Part shown: positions 46,690 to 59,334 of the stretch, in pieces
Layout: every line of letters starts with the position of its first letter
Position numbering within the stretch: the first letter of the stretch is position 1
Source of the DNA: Cyrtodaria siliqua
Lineage: Eukaryota; Mollusca; Bivalvia; Adapedonta; Hiatellidae
Assembly: GCA_037043455.1 (NCBI GenBank)
Contig: JAWPHD010002631.1
Coordinates: 184,178 to 248,177, forward strand
Direction of reading: 5' to 3'
DNA: 64,000 nucleotides
Program-made: the position numbers and the translations under genes
Notes under the pieces: generated by a model
What the model was told of the DNA's origin: nothing
The model's database searches: none
What the model saw: the letters and a program-made list of their open reading frames with translations, nothing else

Positions 46690-47377
46690 AAAATGTTGAT
46701 CACTTTTGCAGATACTCGTTTCTGTCGCGATCATCTTTGCCATATATATGCACACTGTTCCTACGCGTGTACTGCTCGAGGTCATTTATGGCCACCTCCT
46801 AGACTTTGTTAACGGAGGCGGAGATTTTGATGGAATCCTCTAGAGTTTTGAAACTTTCCTTCAGTTTTTCGTTTTCCTTTTTACTGTTTGCTAGTTCGAT
46901 CTCCATCGCTACGACACTATCTTGTAGTTTTGTAACTACTTCTTCTGACTGTATGGCTTGTTTCTCGGGTGGCCCCATATTCCTGTAGACAGTTTTAAGT
47001 TCTTCCTTTATGTGTGATCTTAGATTTTTTGTTAAGGCTTCAAGTTTCTTACATAAAAACTCTTCTGACACCATTTTCTTAAACTGGTTCTCAATGTAGT
47101 CCTGTGTTGCCACTTTACTGATCTTTGCCTCTAGGCTCTTTAACATAGTTTCAAAATTACCGGTTTTCTCTTTTTCTGTCTGAAACATGTCAGTAATTGT
47201 ACTTTGAGACATACCAGTACCTGCGTCACTCTTTTTACCTTCCTTCGCCTTCTCCGCCGTATCTTTCGGTATCCCGGTACTATTGGTTCTCGTTTTCCTT
47301 CTAGAATCTCTATTTGTTTTTTTACGACATATTGTTTTTTGTTTTTTATTTATATGTACTGGGTACAACGTTTGCAA
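46690..47377 (-). pseudogene. LINE ORF1 fragment, coiled coil, nonsense codon
   Basis: Begins at 47,377 with a Lys/Arg-rich N-terminus (MQTLYPVHINKKQK) and goes on through a long coiled coil (TKLQDSVVAMEIEL, ANSKKENEKLKES). A TAG at 46,801-46,799 interrupts it. The same frame then continues with NDLEQYTRRNSVHIYG, the junction typical of L1-type ORF1 where the coiled coil passes into the RRM-like domain, and ends at a second stop near 46,700. ORF1 proteins bind LINE RNA as trimers. It lies upstream of, and on the same strand as, the ORF2 remnant. Confidence 0.7.
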
Positions 47378-47399
47378 TTTGTAATTTTGACTTACACTG

Positions 47400-49740
47400 G
47401 CCGCGAGTTGTTTACAAGAAGTTTACAACTATTAGTGTTTGTTTATTTATGTACGCATACCTATCAGTACACAGCGCATAAGGAATGTTATTTACTCAGG
47501 GTTTGCATGCCTTTCAGCGCAAATCTTAATATCCATACTCATATAATCCATATTTGTCCAACGAATAACTCTTTTTTCCAATTATTACATTTTACTTAAT
47601 CCATTCCAAATACCGGACTGATGTATTATATCTATCTCTAGTCCACAATTTCATTTATTTCTTCTAATTTTAAACACGCACTGGAATAAATGTGTGTACG
47701 CGAAGTGAAACCGCACCTTACTTCATGAGCGACCTTGACCTCGTTCTCCGACCTATGCTCCACGTCTAGAAAGTATTTATAACAATAAACAATTCTGCAT
47801 TCAGTTAGTTAACTCTCTAGTAATTTCATTTTGTATTTGATCGTTACTAAACTTTGTTATTGTCTCAATATTAATCAAAGTTGGATTTATTGTTCTTGAT
47901 TTATTGAAATATGCTATATTTTGTTTCGAGAACACTTTAGCTCCTTTATTTTTCATCTGATCTTAACCAGTGCTACGCAGGATTTTTATGACTTTAACAG
48001 CTCAGACGATTTAGATATATATCTGAAAACCAACAGAAGAGTTAGGGCCCTTGAATTATTTGATATACTTATAATTTCACATTTGTTCTTAAAAAACCAA
48101 GTGTAAAGCGTTGTTGTCGAATTCATTTTTAAAAATTCAATCGAAACTAAAGTTGTTGCGTGGCATAGAGCAGCACACGTATTGATACAACATTGTACAA
48201 TAAAACAAATTTTCCGTACAATTGAATAATTTCGCCTACTTATATTGCGTCGTTTGACGCACCCTTTTGGCTGCTGTTAAACGATGTTAATGAAGTTATT
48301 TTATGAAAATGTTAATGTCCTAGCTGAAACAGTTGCGGATCTACGAAATAAACAAGAACGGTGTCGCGAAACAACAACAATAACAAAAAACATGACATAT
48401 GTTGGCGACACGGAGCAGCGTGCGGCTGTACATGTGTGTGTGAGATTAGTAAAAAAGTGTAAAAGAACATTTAAGTTGATATGAAACGCTGAAATAAGAA
48501 AGAGGGTTTGTAAAACTTTAGTTTTTTAGTGTATTAAATTGCACAAGCGATTTCGCGAAGATCGAGAGTAAATTGAACATGATCAGTGATGTGGAAGGAC
48601 AGTTAGTGTCAGAAAAGCATTGCCAGAGTGAGATGTTAATTTATAAAGACATGCGATTTACTATGCGTGATCATGCCAGAATAGTGTGTCGTCTTTTGAC
48701 AATGACTGGTACATATATATATACAACCAAATGATTGAGTATCTAGCCAAATGCATTTCTGCAGGTGCGTAGTATTTTGAAAAGAGCTGTAAATGAAAAC
48801 AGTTACAGAGAACGTGAATGTTACCGCGTGACGTCACAAACATCGGTGTTCTGCTCCGTGCCCACGACACTCGCATACAGGACAGTTGTGATCTGAGCAT
48901 AGTGAAATGATATGATATAATAAAAGGAAAGCTACATTTTCTGATGGTGTACTTTTTATTTCGATCTGTATGGTCGGTCATAGCAAAATTTAAAGATCAG
49001 TACACGGACTTCTGGAACAGCCCTCGTAGATAATAAAGCGTGTTATAGACAGTTCTAAAGACAAAATGGAACACCATTAAGAAAAAAGTGTAATATTTAA
49101 ATAAATACAAATGAATAAATGGTATTTTATAACATGTCGACACAAGTAGCTTATATTATTTGCGATAAATGATCAAATGAAAGATGAAGTTGTCAAGTAT
49201 TAAAAACCATGCTTAAATTGAACAGATTGAAATTATACTATCTTTTATATCTAAAACTCACTAACCTATAAACTTTTGTCTTGTTATATTGTTTTGCATT
49301 TTTCTTCGTCCGTTTCCTAACAATTTCTGTTTTTCTTTATCCCTTTCAAAGTATCAATTCTTGGAGTACATACACGAAACTCTAAGGTATAGTTTCACAA
49401 AATAAAAAGGTCCCATTTTCAAATCTTGGTTTTGGTTTATTCGGTGGTTCCACTACTCCGGCCGATAAAGGCTCTGGGTATTGTTTAACCATCCGTAGGA
49501 TATGTTGTTTGCTTTTTAATTTAGTCTTTTGTTATTTGTGCTGCGCAGGCTTCATAATCGCTGCTCCTAGCTAAATTCCATTTTGTTTATTTCGCTCTTC
49601 GGGGCATAGCATTTTGTTAGATACTTGGGACCATACGCAGCTGGACATTGGAGTGTAATAAGTATAAAGGTCGCTATGTCCACCACCATATGCATGCCAT
49701 TTTCGGGATGGTTAAATTTGTGTACTATTGAGTTTTTGAA
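47400..49740. other. No recognised gene
   Basis: ORFs are short and lack domains. The first diverged words of the 50-53 kb tandem unit (GGTCCCATTTTCAAATCTTGG) appear at 49,410-49,430. Confidence 0.4.
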
Positions 49741-49749
49741 TATTGAGTT

Positions 49750-49885
49750 CTGCACAACCCGGGGCTAGTGGGCGTGAGCGGTAGCAAGCATATTTCACTA
49801 CCGTTCATGAACAGTCCCAATCAAAGCGAGACTGGAATATTTCGTATGTATCGTGTTCGGCCATTTCCAAAGGTCTACTATTTTA
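49750..49885 (+). repeat. Diverged copy of the hairpin-bearing repeat
   Basis: CGGGGCTAGTGGGCGTGAGC parallels CGGTGCTAGGGGCGTGAGAG of the 35.8-kb copies. The first stem is GCGGTAG/CTACCGT and the second CAGTCCC/GAGACTG (49,812-49,834), ending in CATTTCCAAAGG. Stem positions differ from the other copies in a partly compensating way. Confidence 0.55.
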
Positions 49886-51127
49886 GTATATCAACATCAT
49901 CAATATATAAAACACATTAAACTCAAATTTACTTAGAAAAATACTTGCACCCGATTTCAGCAACTAGGGTTGATGTAGAAACTTCGTTGTATGTTTATGG
50001 CGACATTTTTCTTGAGGAATTTTGTTCGTCGACATTTTGTTTTAGTATCAATACTTTCTTTTCACTAATACATTATAAAAGAAAGTGATTTTTCATTTAA
50101 TTTGTAAACAATATATCTTTATACGGCCTTCTAGGACAAGCTCGCAATGCACGATACAAATTGTAATCTTGTTTTAAAGCACAAATGCAAACTAATTTTC
50201 ACAAACTAATAATTTCTATTTTTTTATCTCTTTCAATATAACTTATATTTTGAAGTACATACATTTAAAACGAGTATAATGTAAGAAACCACATATTGCT
50301 GGGAATATATGTTTTATAAGAAATACAAATATTGAAATATTTAAAAAAAACAAAGATGCATAACAGCCACTAGAAAACTAACATGCCTAAATATGCTGAC
50401 TTTCAATCTTGCTTAAAATCACGAAACACTAAGATTATATTTTCACAAAATTATAAGGTCCCATTTTCGAATCTTGGTTTTTGTTTAATAAATCTACATC
50501 ATCTATATAAACAACTTTAAACTAAAGTCTACGTAGAAAAAGACTTGCACCCGATTTCAGCAACTAGAGTTGAATTAGGAACTACGTTGTACGCTTACGG
50601 CGACATTTTTGTGTAGGACTTTTGTTCGTTGACCTTTTGGTTTGTTTCATCATCTTTATTCGCTAATAACTTATAAAACAAAGAGATATTTACTTTAATT
50701 TTGTAAACAATATATCCCTATAGGGAGTTCTAGAACAACCTCCTATGCTACGGAATTTAATTTTGAACAAAGGAAATACGATTTTCACAGAATAATAATT
50801 TCCCATCTTATGTCTTGGATATGGTTTATTACATCTATATTTTATGATATTTTTTAATGTCTTTAAACTTATTTCGGCATAGAATGAGACGTGCGTCAGA
50901 ATCTGGAAACAATTGTTGCCATTTTAACCATTGTGGTATGATAGATAACAGTAACCAATATAATTTTAAATTAATTGTTTCTTCAATAGCTTTTCAAAAT
51001 AAAATGATAATTATTTAAATCGTGTAAACATTAGTCCTGTATCCAGATTTCTAGGACGCCTCGTGAACCATGATATATATCTGACAAATATGTGTAACTA
51101 TACTCATTGACGTAATCTTTATTCCAG

Positions 51128-51148
51128 GAAAGGAGATGGAAGAGAAAG
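51128..51148 (+). CDS. Candidate 21-nt microexon 1 of array
   Basis: Between ATTCCAG and GTGAGTTTCTTAG. Phase 1-1 reading gives GKEMEEK (with the split codon); phase 2 is also open. Multiple of three, so skipping keeps frame. No flanking constitutive exon is identified, hence low confidence that it is expressed. Confidence 0.4.
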
Positions 51149-51640
51149 GTGAGTTTCTTAGTACATCAATCAACATGCAATAATCAATATTGAGATACTG
51201 CACTAGAAAACTGACATACATTTATTAATTTGTCTTTTAAAAATGACGATAGCACTAGAGTTATATTTTCATTATTACAGAATAAGGTCCCATTTTCGTA
51301 TTCTGTGTCTCGTTTCTTACATATTTATTATAATGCCTGACTTTTAAAAAACAACATCTTTTAACTCAATTCGGCATAGAAGGAAACCTGCGCCGGAATC
51401 CAGCAACAATTATTGCCATTGGAATAATTGTGATATGATTACGTTTTGGTTAGGTAATCAGTATTATTTCATATTAATTGTTTCTCGTATTATAATATTA
51501 TCATGATTATAGCTTATCAAAATAAAATGATTCCTATTTCAATTTGGCAAACAATAGTCGGATACAGGACAAGCTCGTATTGCATTATATTTATCTGAGA
51601 AAAATGTGTAACTATACTCATTGAGGTAATTTTATTCCAG

Positions 51641-51661
51641 AAAAGGATATGAAAGTGAAAG
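51641..51661 (+). CDS. Candidate 21-nt microexon 2 of array
   Basis: Acceptor TTTTATTCCAG, donor GTGAGTTTCTTAG. Phase 1 gives EKDMKVK; phase 0 contains a stop, which excludes that frame for the array. Confidence 0.4.
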
Positions 51662-52127
51662 GTGAGTTTCTTAGTACATCTATCTAACATGTAATAAACA
51701 AGTTTGATATACTGCACCAAAAACTGACATACCTTTATCATTTTGTCTTTTAAAAGCCATGATAGAAGTAGAATTATATTTTCTCAAAAGAACAAAGTCC
51801 CATTTTCGTATCTTGGGTTTCGTTTCTTACATCTTTGCTATATTGCATAATCTTTTTTAAAAATCAACTAAATTCGTCATTGAAAGAGATCTGCGCCGGA
51901 ATCAAGCAGCAAATCGTTGCCATTGTATCACTGTTGTATGATTACGTTTTGGTAAGGTAACAGTCTATCAATATCATTTTATATTAATTGTTTGTCCAAT
52001 AGCTGAGCAAAATAAAATGATACTTAATTAAATTGTGACAACAATAGTCACAATAGTCCTGTATCCAGTCTTTTTTTTATCTGAGGCGTATGTGTAACTA
52101 TACTCAATAACGTAACCTTTATTCCAG

Positions 52128-52148
52128 AAATGAAAATGAAAGAAAAAG
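52128..52148 (+). pseudogene. 21-nt microexon 3 of array, donor lost
   Basis: Acceptor TTTATTCCAG is intact but the donor GT is AC (AAAAAG^ACGAGTTTC), so this copy should not be spliced normally. Phase 1 would give EMKMKEK. Confidence 0.4.
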
Positions 52149-52810
52149 ACGAGTTTCTTAGTACATATATCTAACATTTAAGTTCACTATGAAGATACTG
52201 CCTTAGAAAACTGACATTTTTTTTATTAGTTTGTCTTTTAAAAATCACGATAGCACTAGAATTATATTTTCAGAAAAAAAGGTCTCATTTTCGTATCTTG
52301 AGATTGGTTTATTACATCTAAATTATATTGCATGCTTTTTTTAAAAAGGTCTTTAAACCGTTGTGGTAGTATTACGTTTTGCTTAGGTAAAAGTTATCAA
52401 AATAATTTTAAATTAATTGTTTCTCCAATAGCTTATCAATATAATATGATACTAGAATTATATTTTCACAAACGAATACAATCCAATTTTCTTATCATTT
52501 CTTAGCTTTATTACATCTTTATTTTATTGCATGATTTTCTTTGAAAAACATCTTATAACTCCATTTGGTATAGAAATAGACCTGCGCCGGAATTGAGCAA
52601 AATTTGTTGCCATTGGAACATTGTGGTATGAATACGTTTTGGTTAGATAACAGTTAGCTATATACTTTGAATTAATTGTTTCTCCAATAGCTAAAATGAT
52701 ATTTATTTAAAGTGGGTAACCAATAGTTCTGTCTCTGGATTTAAGGACGAAAATAGCATTGCATGATATTTTATGTGTAACTATGCTCATTGACATAATC
52801 TTTATTCCAG

Positions 52811-52831
52811 AAAAGGAGATGGAAGAGAAAG
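52811..52831 (+). CDS. Candidate 21-nt microexon 4 of array
   Basis: Acceptor TTTATTCCAG, donor GTGAGTTACTTAG; phase 1 gives EKEMEEK, nearly the same as copy 1. Confidence 0.4.
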
Positions 52832-53315
52832 GTGAGTTACTTAGTACATCTATATTACAGGTATTTATCAGGATTGATATAATGCACTAGAAAGCTGACA
52901 TACCGTATTATTTTGTCTTCTAAAATTCACGATAGCACTATTATTATATTTTCACAAAAGAATAATGTCCAATTTTCATATCTTGGGTTTGGTTTATTAC
53001 ATATTTATTATATTGCATGATTTTAAAAAAACAAATTTAAATTCATATCGGCAAAAAAAGAGACATGCGCCGGAATCCAGCAACAAATATTGACATTGTA
53101 ATCATTGTGGTATGATTACCTTTTGGTAAGGTAAAAGTTGTCAAATTGAATATAATTTTATATTGTTTCTCCACAAGCGTATCTAAATAAATCAGATTAT
53201 TTTAAATTATGTAAACAATGGTCCTTTATCCGGACTTTGGTGACAGACTCGAATTGCATGATATATATCTGAGACATATGTGTTTCTATATTCATTCACG
53301 TTACGTTTATTCCAG

Positions 53316-53336
53316 AAATGAAGATGAAAGAGAAAG
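53316..53336 (+). CDS. Candidate 21-nt microexon 5 of array
   Basis: Acceptor GTTTATTCCAG, donor GTGAGTTTCTTAG; phase 1 gives EMKMKEK, phase 0 has a stop. Confidence 0.4.
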
Positions 53337-53439
53337 GTGAGTTTCTTAGTACATCTATCTAACATGTAATTAGCGATATTGAGATACTGCACTAGACAAC
53401 TGACGTACCTTTTTTTATTTTGTATTTTAAAAATCACGA

Positions 53440-55640
53440 TAGCACTACAGCCAGGGTGTGTGGCCATCAGCAGAGCTTATGCCGTGGTGCGGTGTCCGTC
53501 TATCTGTCCGTCTGTCCGTCGAATTTTAAGCTCACCTGGGATCACAGTTCGTCCGTCGTCGTTAACTTTTATCTCGTTAAGAAGGGCCTTCATTTTTCAA
53601 CCAATCTTTACCAAACTTTAACAAATTGTTAATATCAACGACAGCTCGGACAAGTTCGAAAACCAGCCAGATCTGACCAGTAACAGCGGAGTTATGGCCC
53701 TTGATTGAGTTTAAAATACTATATTTTGCCTCTAAGACGATAGGCCCTTCATTTTTCATTCGATCTTTACCAAACTTTAACAGATTGTTAATGTCAATGA
53801 AAGCTCGGACAAGTTTGAAAACCAGCCGGATCGGACCAGTAACAGCGGAGTTTTGGCCCTTGATTTTCGTTTAATATGCTATATTTTGCCTTGTGAAGGC
53901 GTTACGGCCTTCATTTTTCATCTGATCTTTACCAAACTTACCAGACTTTTCTTTTCTTTTATTATTAGCTCGACTGATCAGAGATCAGCAGAGCTTATGC
54001 CGTGGTCCGGCGTCTGTCCGTCCGTCCGTCTGTCTGTCCGTAAACCTCTACTCCTCTGAAACTACGGGATGAATATTCATGAAACTTTACAGAAATGTTG
54101 CCCATGAAGTCTAGTTGATCCTAGAAAAATTTCAGGATGGCCGGAAATTCAAGATGGCCACCACGGCTAAAAATAGATTTAAAATAAATAAATTTGTAGC
54201 GACTACTTCTTGAAAACTGTAAGCGATATTGAAATGGGATGTTTTCTAAAATGATCAGCATGACATGATGTTGTCCTTGTCGAAAATTATTTTGATTCGA
54301 CATTAAACATGGGCGCCAGTGGCCATCTTTGTTTACATAGATTTATATAGTAACAACCTTTGTAGCGACTACTCCTCTGAAACTACTTTACGATTTTTTA
54401 TGAAACTTCACAGGATGTTGCTCTTTCATGTCTTGTTGATCCTAGCAAATTTCAGGTAGGCCGGAAATTCAAGATGGCTGCCACGGCTAAAAATAATTTT
54501 TCAAAATACAAGTTTGTAGCGCCCTACTTCTTGAAACTATAAGTGATATTGATATGCGTTTTTTCCTAAAATGATCAGTATGACATGATGTTGATCCTTG
54601 TTAATTTTTTTTTGATTTGACATTAAACATGGCCACCAGCGGCCATCTTTGTTTACATAGAGTTATGTAATGAAAACTTGTAGCGACTACTCCTATGAAA
54701 CTACTTGATGGATTTTCATGAAACTTCACAGGAATGTTGACCTAGCTATCAAAAATCTATCAGTAGAGCTTCAAGGTCATTGACCTCTTGTTTAAAACAA
54801 GTTTGTAGCGACAACTTCTTGAAAACTGTAAGTGATATTGATATGGGACTTTTTCTTAAATGATCTGCATGACATGATGTTGGTCCATGTCGAAAATCGT
54901 TTTGATTCGATGTTAAACATGGCTGTCAGTGGCCATCTTTGTTTACATAGAGTTGTCTAGTAAAAACTTGTAGCGGACTACTCCTCTGTAACTACTTGAC
55001 GGATTTTCATGAAACTTCACAGGATGTTGCTCTTGATGTCTATTGATCCTAGCAAAATTTCAGGTCGGCCGAAAATTCAAGATGGCCACCATGGCTAAAA
55101 AATAAAATTTCAAAATACAAGTTTGTAGCGACTACTCTTGAAAACTATAAGTGATATATTTATGGGACTTTTTCTAAATGATCAGTATGATATGATGTGT
55201 TGATCCTTGTCAAAAATTAGTTTGATTTGACGTTAAACATGGCCGCCCGGCCATCTTTGTAGTTTACATAAAGTTATATAATGAAAACTTTAGCGACTAC
55301 TGCTCTGAAACTACTTGACGGATTTACATGAAACTTCACAGGAATGCTGATCTATCTACCAAAACCTATCAGTAGAGCTTCAAGGTCATTGACCTCGTGT
55401 CTTTATCTCAACTGGCCAAGTTCGAAAACTAGCCAGATCTGACCATTAATGCAGAGGTTATGCTCTTGTTTTAGTTAAAAATGATATATTTTGCCTCTTT
55501 AAGACGATAGTCACTCGCTTCATTGATGTTATAAGAGCCAGTAGAGCTTCCACAGGCCCTCTTGGGCCTCTTTGTTGTATCTAATCTTTACCATATAAGA
55601 GCTGTTTTAGCCAGTAGAGCATCCACGGGCCCTCTTGGGG
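53440..55640 (-). mobile_element. Bivalve repeat element: GTCCGTC head, 161- and 322-bp units, GGCCC hairpin tail
   Basis: A head with GCAGAGCTTATGCCGTGG and GTCCGTC tracts occurs at ~53,470 and again at ~53,990. 53,580-53,960 holds ~161-bp units (CCTTCATTTTTCAT.CGATCT, AGCTCGGACAAGTTCGAAAA, CAGCGGAGTTATGGCCCTTG). 54,060-55,400 holds ~322-bp units (GATGGATTTTCATGAAACTT, AATTCAAGATGGCC, TTGTAGCGACTACT). The tail CCAGTAGAGCTTCCACAGG and the hairpin GGCCC-TCTT-GGGCC lie at 55,540-55,640. Strand is given so that the units match the orientation of 13.65-15.2 kb. Confidence 0.65.
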
Positions 55641-55689
55641 CCTCTTGTTATCCGATCTTCTACCAAACTTTACCAGATTGTTAATGTCA

Positions 55690-56760
55690 ACGAAAGGGGC
55701 ATTAAGTGTTACCCCTGTCCCTCTGTCCGTCCCCTCCGAATTGGTTTCCGCTCAATAACTTATGAAAGGGTCTATGTTTGTAGTTATATTTGGTGTGTAG
55801 CTGTGTAATTATAAAATACAGGTCAAGTTCGATTTCGGTCAACGTTGCTCATTTTTATGCAGGAGTTGTGGCCCTCTTTCGACTTAATTTTCTGCAACAA
55901 ATTGGTTTCTGCTCATTAACTTTTGAAAGGGTACATGTTGTAATTATGCCCCCTACCCGAAGGGAGGCATATGGCTTTGCACAGGCTGTCGGTCGGTCCA
56001 TAATCTTCTTGTCTTTGCGAGAACTCCAAGAACAGCTGGGCACTACTACTCGAAACTTGCCATGAATGTTTGTGTTATGGTGTAGTTGTGCACCTCCCTT
56101 TTGGGTAGATTCGCATAAGAAATGTGGGTGCCAGGGTAACAAAACATATAAAAAAAATGTCGGTCGGTCAGTCCGTCCATCCAAAGTGTTGTCTTTGTGA
56201 TAACTCAAGACGGCTGGCACTACAAACTCGAAACTGGCAGGAATGTTTGTGTTATGGTCTAGTTGTGCACCTCCCTTTTGGGTAGATTCGCAAATGAGAT
56301 GTGGTTGGCATGGTAACAAAACATTTAAAAAAACACTAAAAATCGCCTGTCTTCGCGCTAACTCAAGAATTGAATTGAATTGAATTGGATTTTATAGGTC
56401 GCACCAACAGCTAAGGTCATATGGCGACCTTTCCAGCTCCCATTGGTGGAGGAAGACCCCAGGGTGGGCCCTCCTGGCAATTTTCATGCACGGGCGGGCA
56501 CCTGGGTAGAATCACCGACGTTCCGCAAGCCAGCTGGATAGCTTCCTCACATAAAGATTCTAGGCCCTGAGGGATCGAACCTACAGCGGTGAGGGTCAAG
56601 TGATTTCAAGTCGGAGACGTTAACCACTCGGCCACGGACGGCCCTTGATACTCAAGAACAGCTGGCACTACAAATGCCAAACTTGGCAAGAATGTTTGGT
56701 CTCATGGTGTAGTTTATATACCTCCCCCTTTTGGGTAGATTCGCATAAGTAATGTGGTAG
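55690..56760. repeat. Related tandem repeat, ~160-bp units (GAACTCAAGAACAGCTGGCA type)
   Basis: Units share GTCGGTCGGTCC, TCTTTG(C/T)GA(G/T)AACTC, ACAGCTGGCACTAC(T)A, AACTTGGCA.GAATGTTTG, GGTGTAGTTGTGCACCTCCC and TTTTGGGTAGATTCGCATAA. Copies start near 55,990, 56,160, 56,340 and 56,645; the third is interrupted by a SINE. The coding-looking frames are not conserved between copies. Confidence 0.65.
56361..56658 (-). mobile_element. tRNA-Ser-like SINE with 9-bp target-site duplication
   Basis: ACTCAAGAA at 56,361-56,369 and at 56,650-56,658 flank the insert exactly. The tRNA-like head is at the right (minus strand): GGCCGAGTGGTTAACG box A, a CTTGAAATC anticodon context and GGTTCGATCCC box B. 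The body extends left to a (GAATT)n tail at ~56,368-56,392. The SINE interrupts one unit of the tandem repeat around it, so it is younger than that array. Mobilised in trans by a LINE; which one is not known. Confidence 0.85.
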
Positions 56761-59290
56761 CGACTACTCCTCTGAAACTACTAGATATATTTTCATGAAA
56801 CTTTACAGAAATGTTTGCCCATGAAGTCTAGTTGATCCTAGCAAAAATTCATGTTAATGTGAAATCCAAGATGGCCGCCAAAGCTAAAAATAGATTTTTT
56901 AAATTCAAGTTTGTAGCGACTACTTCTTGAAAACTATAAGTGATATTGATATGGGACTTTTTCTAAAATGATCAGCATGACATGATGTTGGTCCTTGCCG
57001 AAAATCGGTTTGATTTGACGTTAAACATGGCTGCCAGCGGCCATCTTTGTTTACATAGAGTTATATAATGAAAACTTGTAGCGACTACTCCTCTGAAACT
57101 ACTTAACGGATTTTCATGAAACTTTACCAGGAATGTTGCTCTTGATGTCCTAATTGATCCTAGCAAAATTTCAGGTCGGCCGGAATTCCAAGTGGCCGCC
57201 AAGGCTAAAAATAGATTTTTAAAAAATAAGTTTGTAGCGACTACTTCTTGAAAACTATAAGAGATATTGATATGGGACTTTTTCCTAAATGATCAGCATG
57301 ACATGATGTTGGTCCTTGTCGAAAATCGTTTTGATTCGACGTTAAACATGGCTGCCAGCGGCCATCTTTGTTTACATAGAGTTATATAATGAAAAATTGT
57401 AGCGACTGCTCCTCTGAAACTACTTGACGGATTTTCATGAACTTCACAGGAATGTTGCTCTTGATGTCTAATTGATCCTTGCAAAATGTCAGGTTGGCCG
57501 GAAATTCAAGATGGCCGCCACGGCTAAAAATAGATTTTTAAAAAATAAGTTTGTAGCGACTACTTCTTGAAAACTATAAGAGATTTTGATATGGGACTTT
57601 TTCTAAAATTATCAGCATGACATGATGGTTATCCGAGTCGAACATTATTTTGATTCGACGTTAAACGTGGCTGCCAGTGGCCATCTTTGTTTACATAGAG
57701 TTATATAATGATAACTTGTAGCGACTACGCCTCTGAAAATATTTGACGGATTTTCATGAAACTTCAAACGAATGTTGCTCTTGATGTCTAATTGATCCTT
57801 GCAAAATTTCAGGTCGGCCGGAAATTCAAGATGGACGCCATGGCTAAAATAGATTTTCAAAATACAAGTTTTGTAGCGACTACATCTTGAAAACTATAAG
57901 TGATATTGATATGGGACCTTTTTCTAAAATGATCAGCATGACATGATGGTTATTCAAGTCGAACATTATTTTGATTCGACGTTAAACATGGCTGCCAGTG
58001 GCCATGTATGTTTACATAAGAGTTATATAATGATAACTTTGTAGCGACTACTCCTCTGAAACTACTTGACGGATTTTCATGAAACTTCACACGAATGTTA
58101 CTCTTGATGTCTAAATGATCTTAGCAAAATTTCAGGTCGGCCGGAAATTCAAGATGGCCGCCATGACTAAAAATAGATTTTTTAAAAATAAGTTTGTAGC
58201 GACTACTTCTTGAAAACTATAAGAGATATTGATTATGGGACATTTTTCTAAAATGATCAGCATGACATAATGGTTATGCGAGTCGAACATTATTTTAATT
58301 CGACGTTAAACATGGCTGCCAGTGGCCATCTTTGGTTACATAGAGTTATATAGTAAAAACTTGAAGCGACTACTCCTCTGAAACTTCTTGACGGATGTTC
58401 ATGAAACTTCACAGGAATGTTTGCTCTTGGTGTCTAGTTGACCCTAGAAAAATTTCAGGCTCGCCGGAAATTCAAGATGGCCGCCCACAGCTAAAAATAG
58501 ATTTAAAATAAATAAGTTTGTAGCGACTGCTTTTTGAAAACTATAAGAGATATTGATATGGGACTTTTCTAAAATGATCAGCATGACATGATGGTTATCC
58601 GAGTCGAACATTACTTTGATTCGACGTATAAACATGGCTGCCAGTGGCCATCTTTGTTTACATAGAGTTATATAATGAAAACTTGTAGCGACTACTCCTC
58701 TGAAACTACTTGACGGATTTTCATGAAACTTTACAGGAATGTTGCTCTTGATGTCTAATTGATCCTAGCAAAATTTCAGGTCCGGCCGGGAAATTCAAGA
58801 TGGCCGCCACGGCTAAAAATAGATTTTTAAAAAATAAGTTTGTAGCGACTACTTCTTGAAAACTATAAGAGATATTGATATGGGACTTTTTCTAAAATGA
58901 TCAGCATGACATGATGTTGGTCCTTGTCGAAAATCGTTTTGATTCGACGTTAAACATGGCTGCCAGCGGCCATCTTTGTTTACATAGAGTTATATAATGA
59001 AAAATTGTAGCGACTACTCCTCTGAAACTACTTGACGGATTTTCATGAAACTTCACAGGAATGTTGCTCTTGATGTCTAATTGATCCTAGCAAATTTCAG
59101 GTTGGCCGGAAATTCAAGATGGCCGCCACGGCTAAAAATAGATTTTTAAAAAATAAGTTTGTAGCGACTACTTCTTGAAAACTATAAGAGATATTGATAT
59201 GGGACTTTTTCTAAAATTATCAGCATGACATGATGGTTATCCGAGTCGAACATTATTTTGATTCGACGTTAAACGTGGCTGCCAGTAAAT
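56760..59290 (-). repeat. Tandem array of 322-bp units (dimers of ~161 bp), ~8 copies
   Basis: The GATGGCCGCCA(C)GGCTAAAAA word recurs at about 56,870, 57,190, 57,511, 57,833, 58,156, 58,478, 58,800 and 59,119, i.e. every ~322 bp. Each unit has two halves starting TTGTAGCGACTACTTCTTGA and TTGTAGCGACTACTCCTCTG and both ending in ATGGC.GCC, so the unit is a diverged dimer. Copies are far more alike to each other than the halves are. Confidence 0.85.
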
Positions 59291-59334
59291 TTCTATTATT
59301 TTTTTAAAAAAAAAATGATTTTTTATCTCTTCTG

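Larger units (their letters stand above)
50050..53440 (+). repeat. Tandem array of ~500-680-bp intron-like units
   Basis: Successive units share: GTGAGTTTCTTAGTACATCT, GATACTGCACTAGAAAACTG, AGCACTAGAATTATATTTTC, GGTCCCATTTTCGTATCTTG, TGCGCCGGAATCCAGCAACA, GTGGTATGATTACGTTTTGG, TTAATTGTTTCTCCAATAGC, and a pyrimidine tract ending TTTATTCCAG. Five complete units contain the 21-nt segment described separately (51.13-53.34 kb). Older, more diverged units without it occupy 50.05-51.1 kb. Confidence 0.8.
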
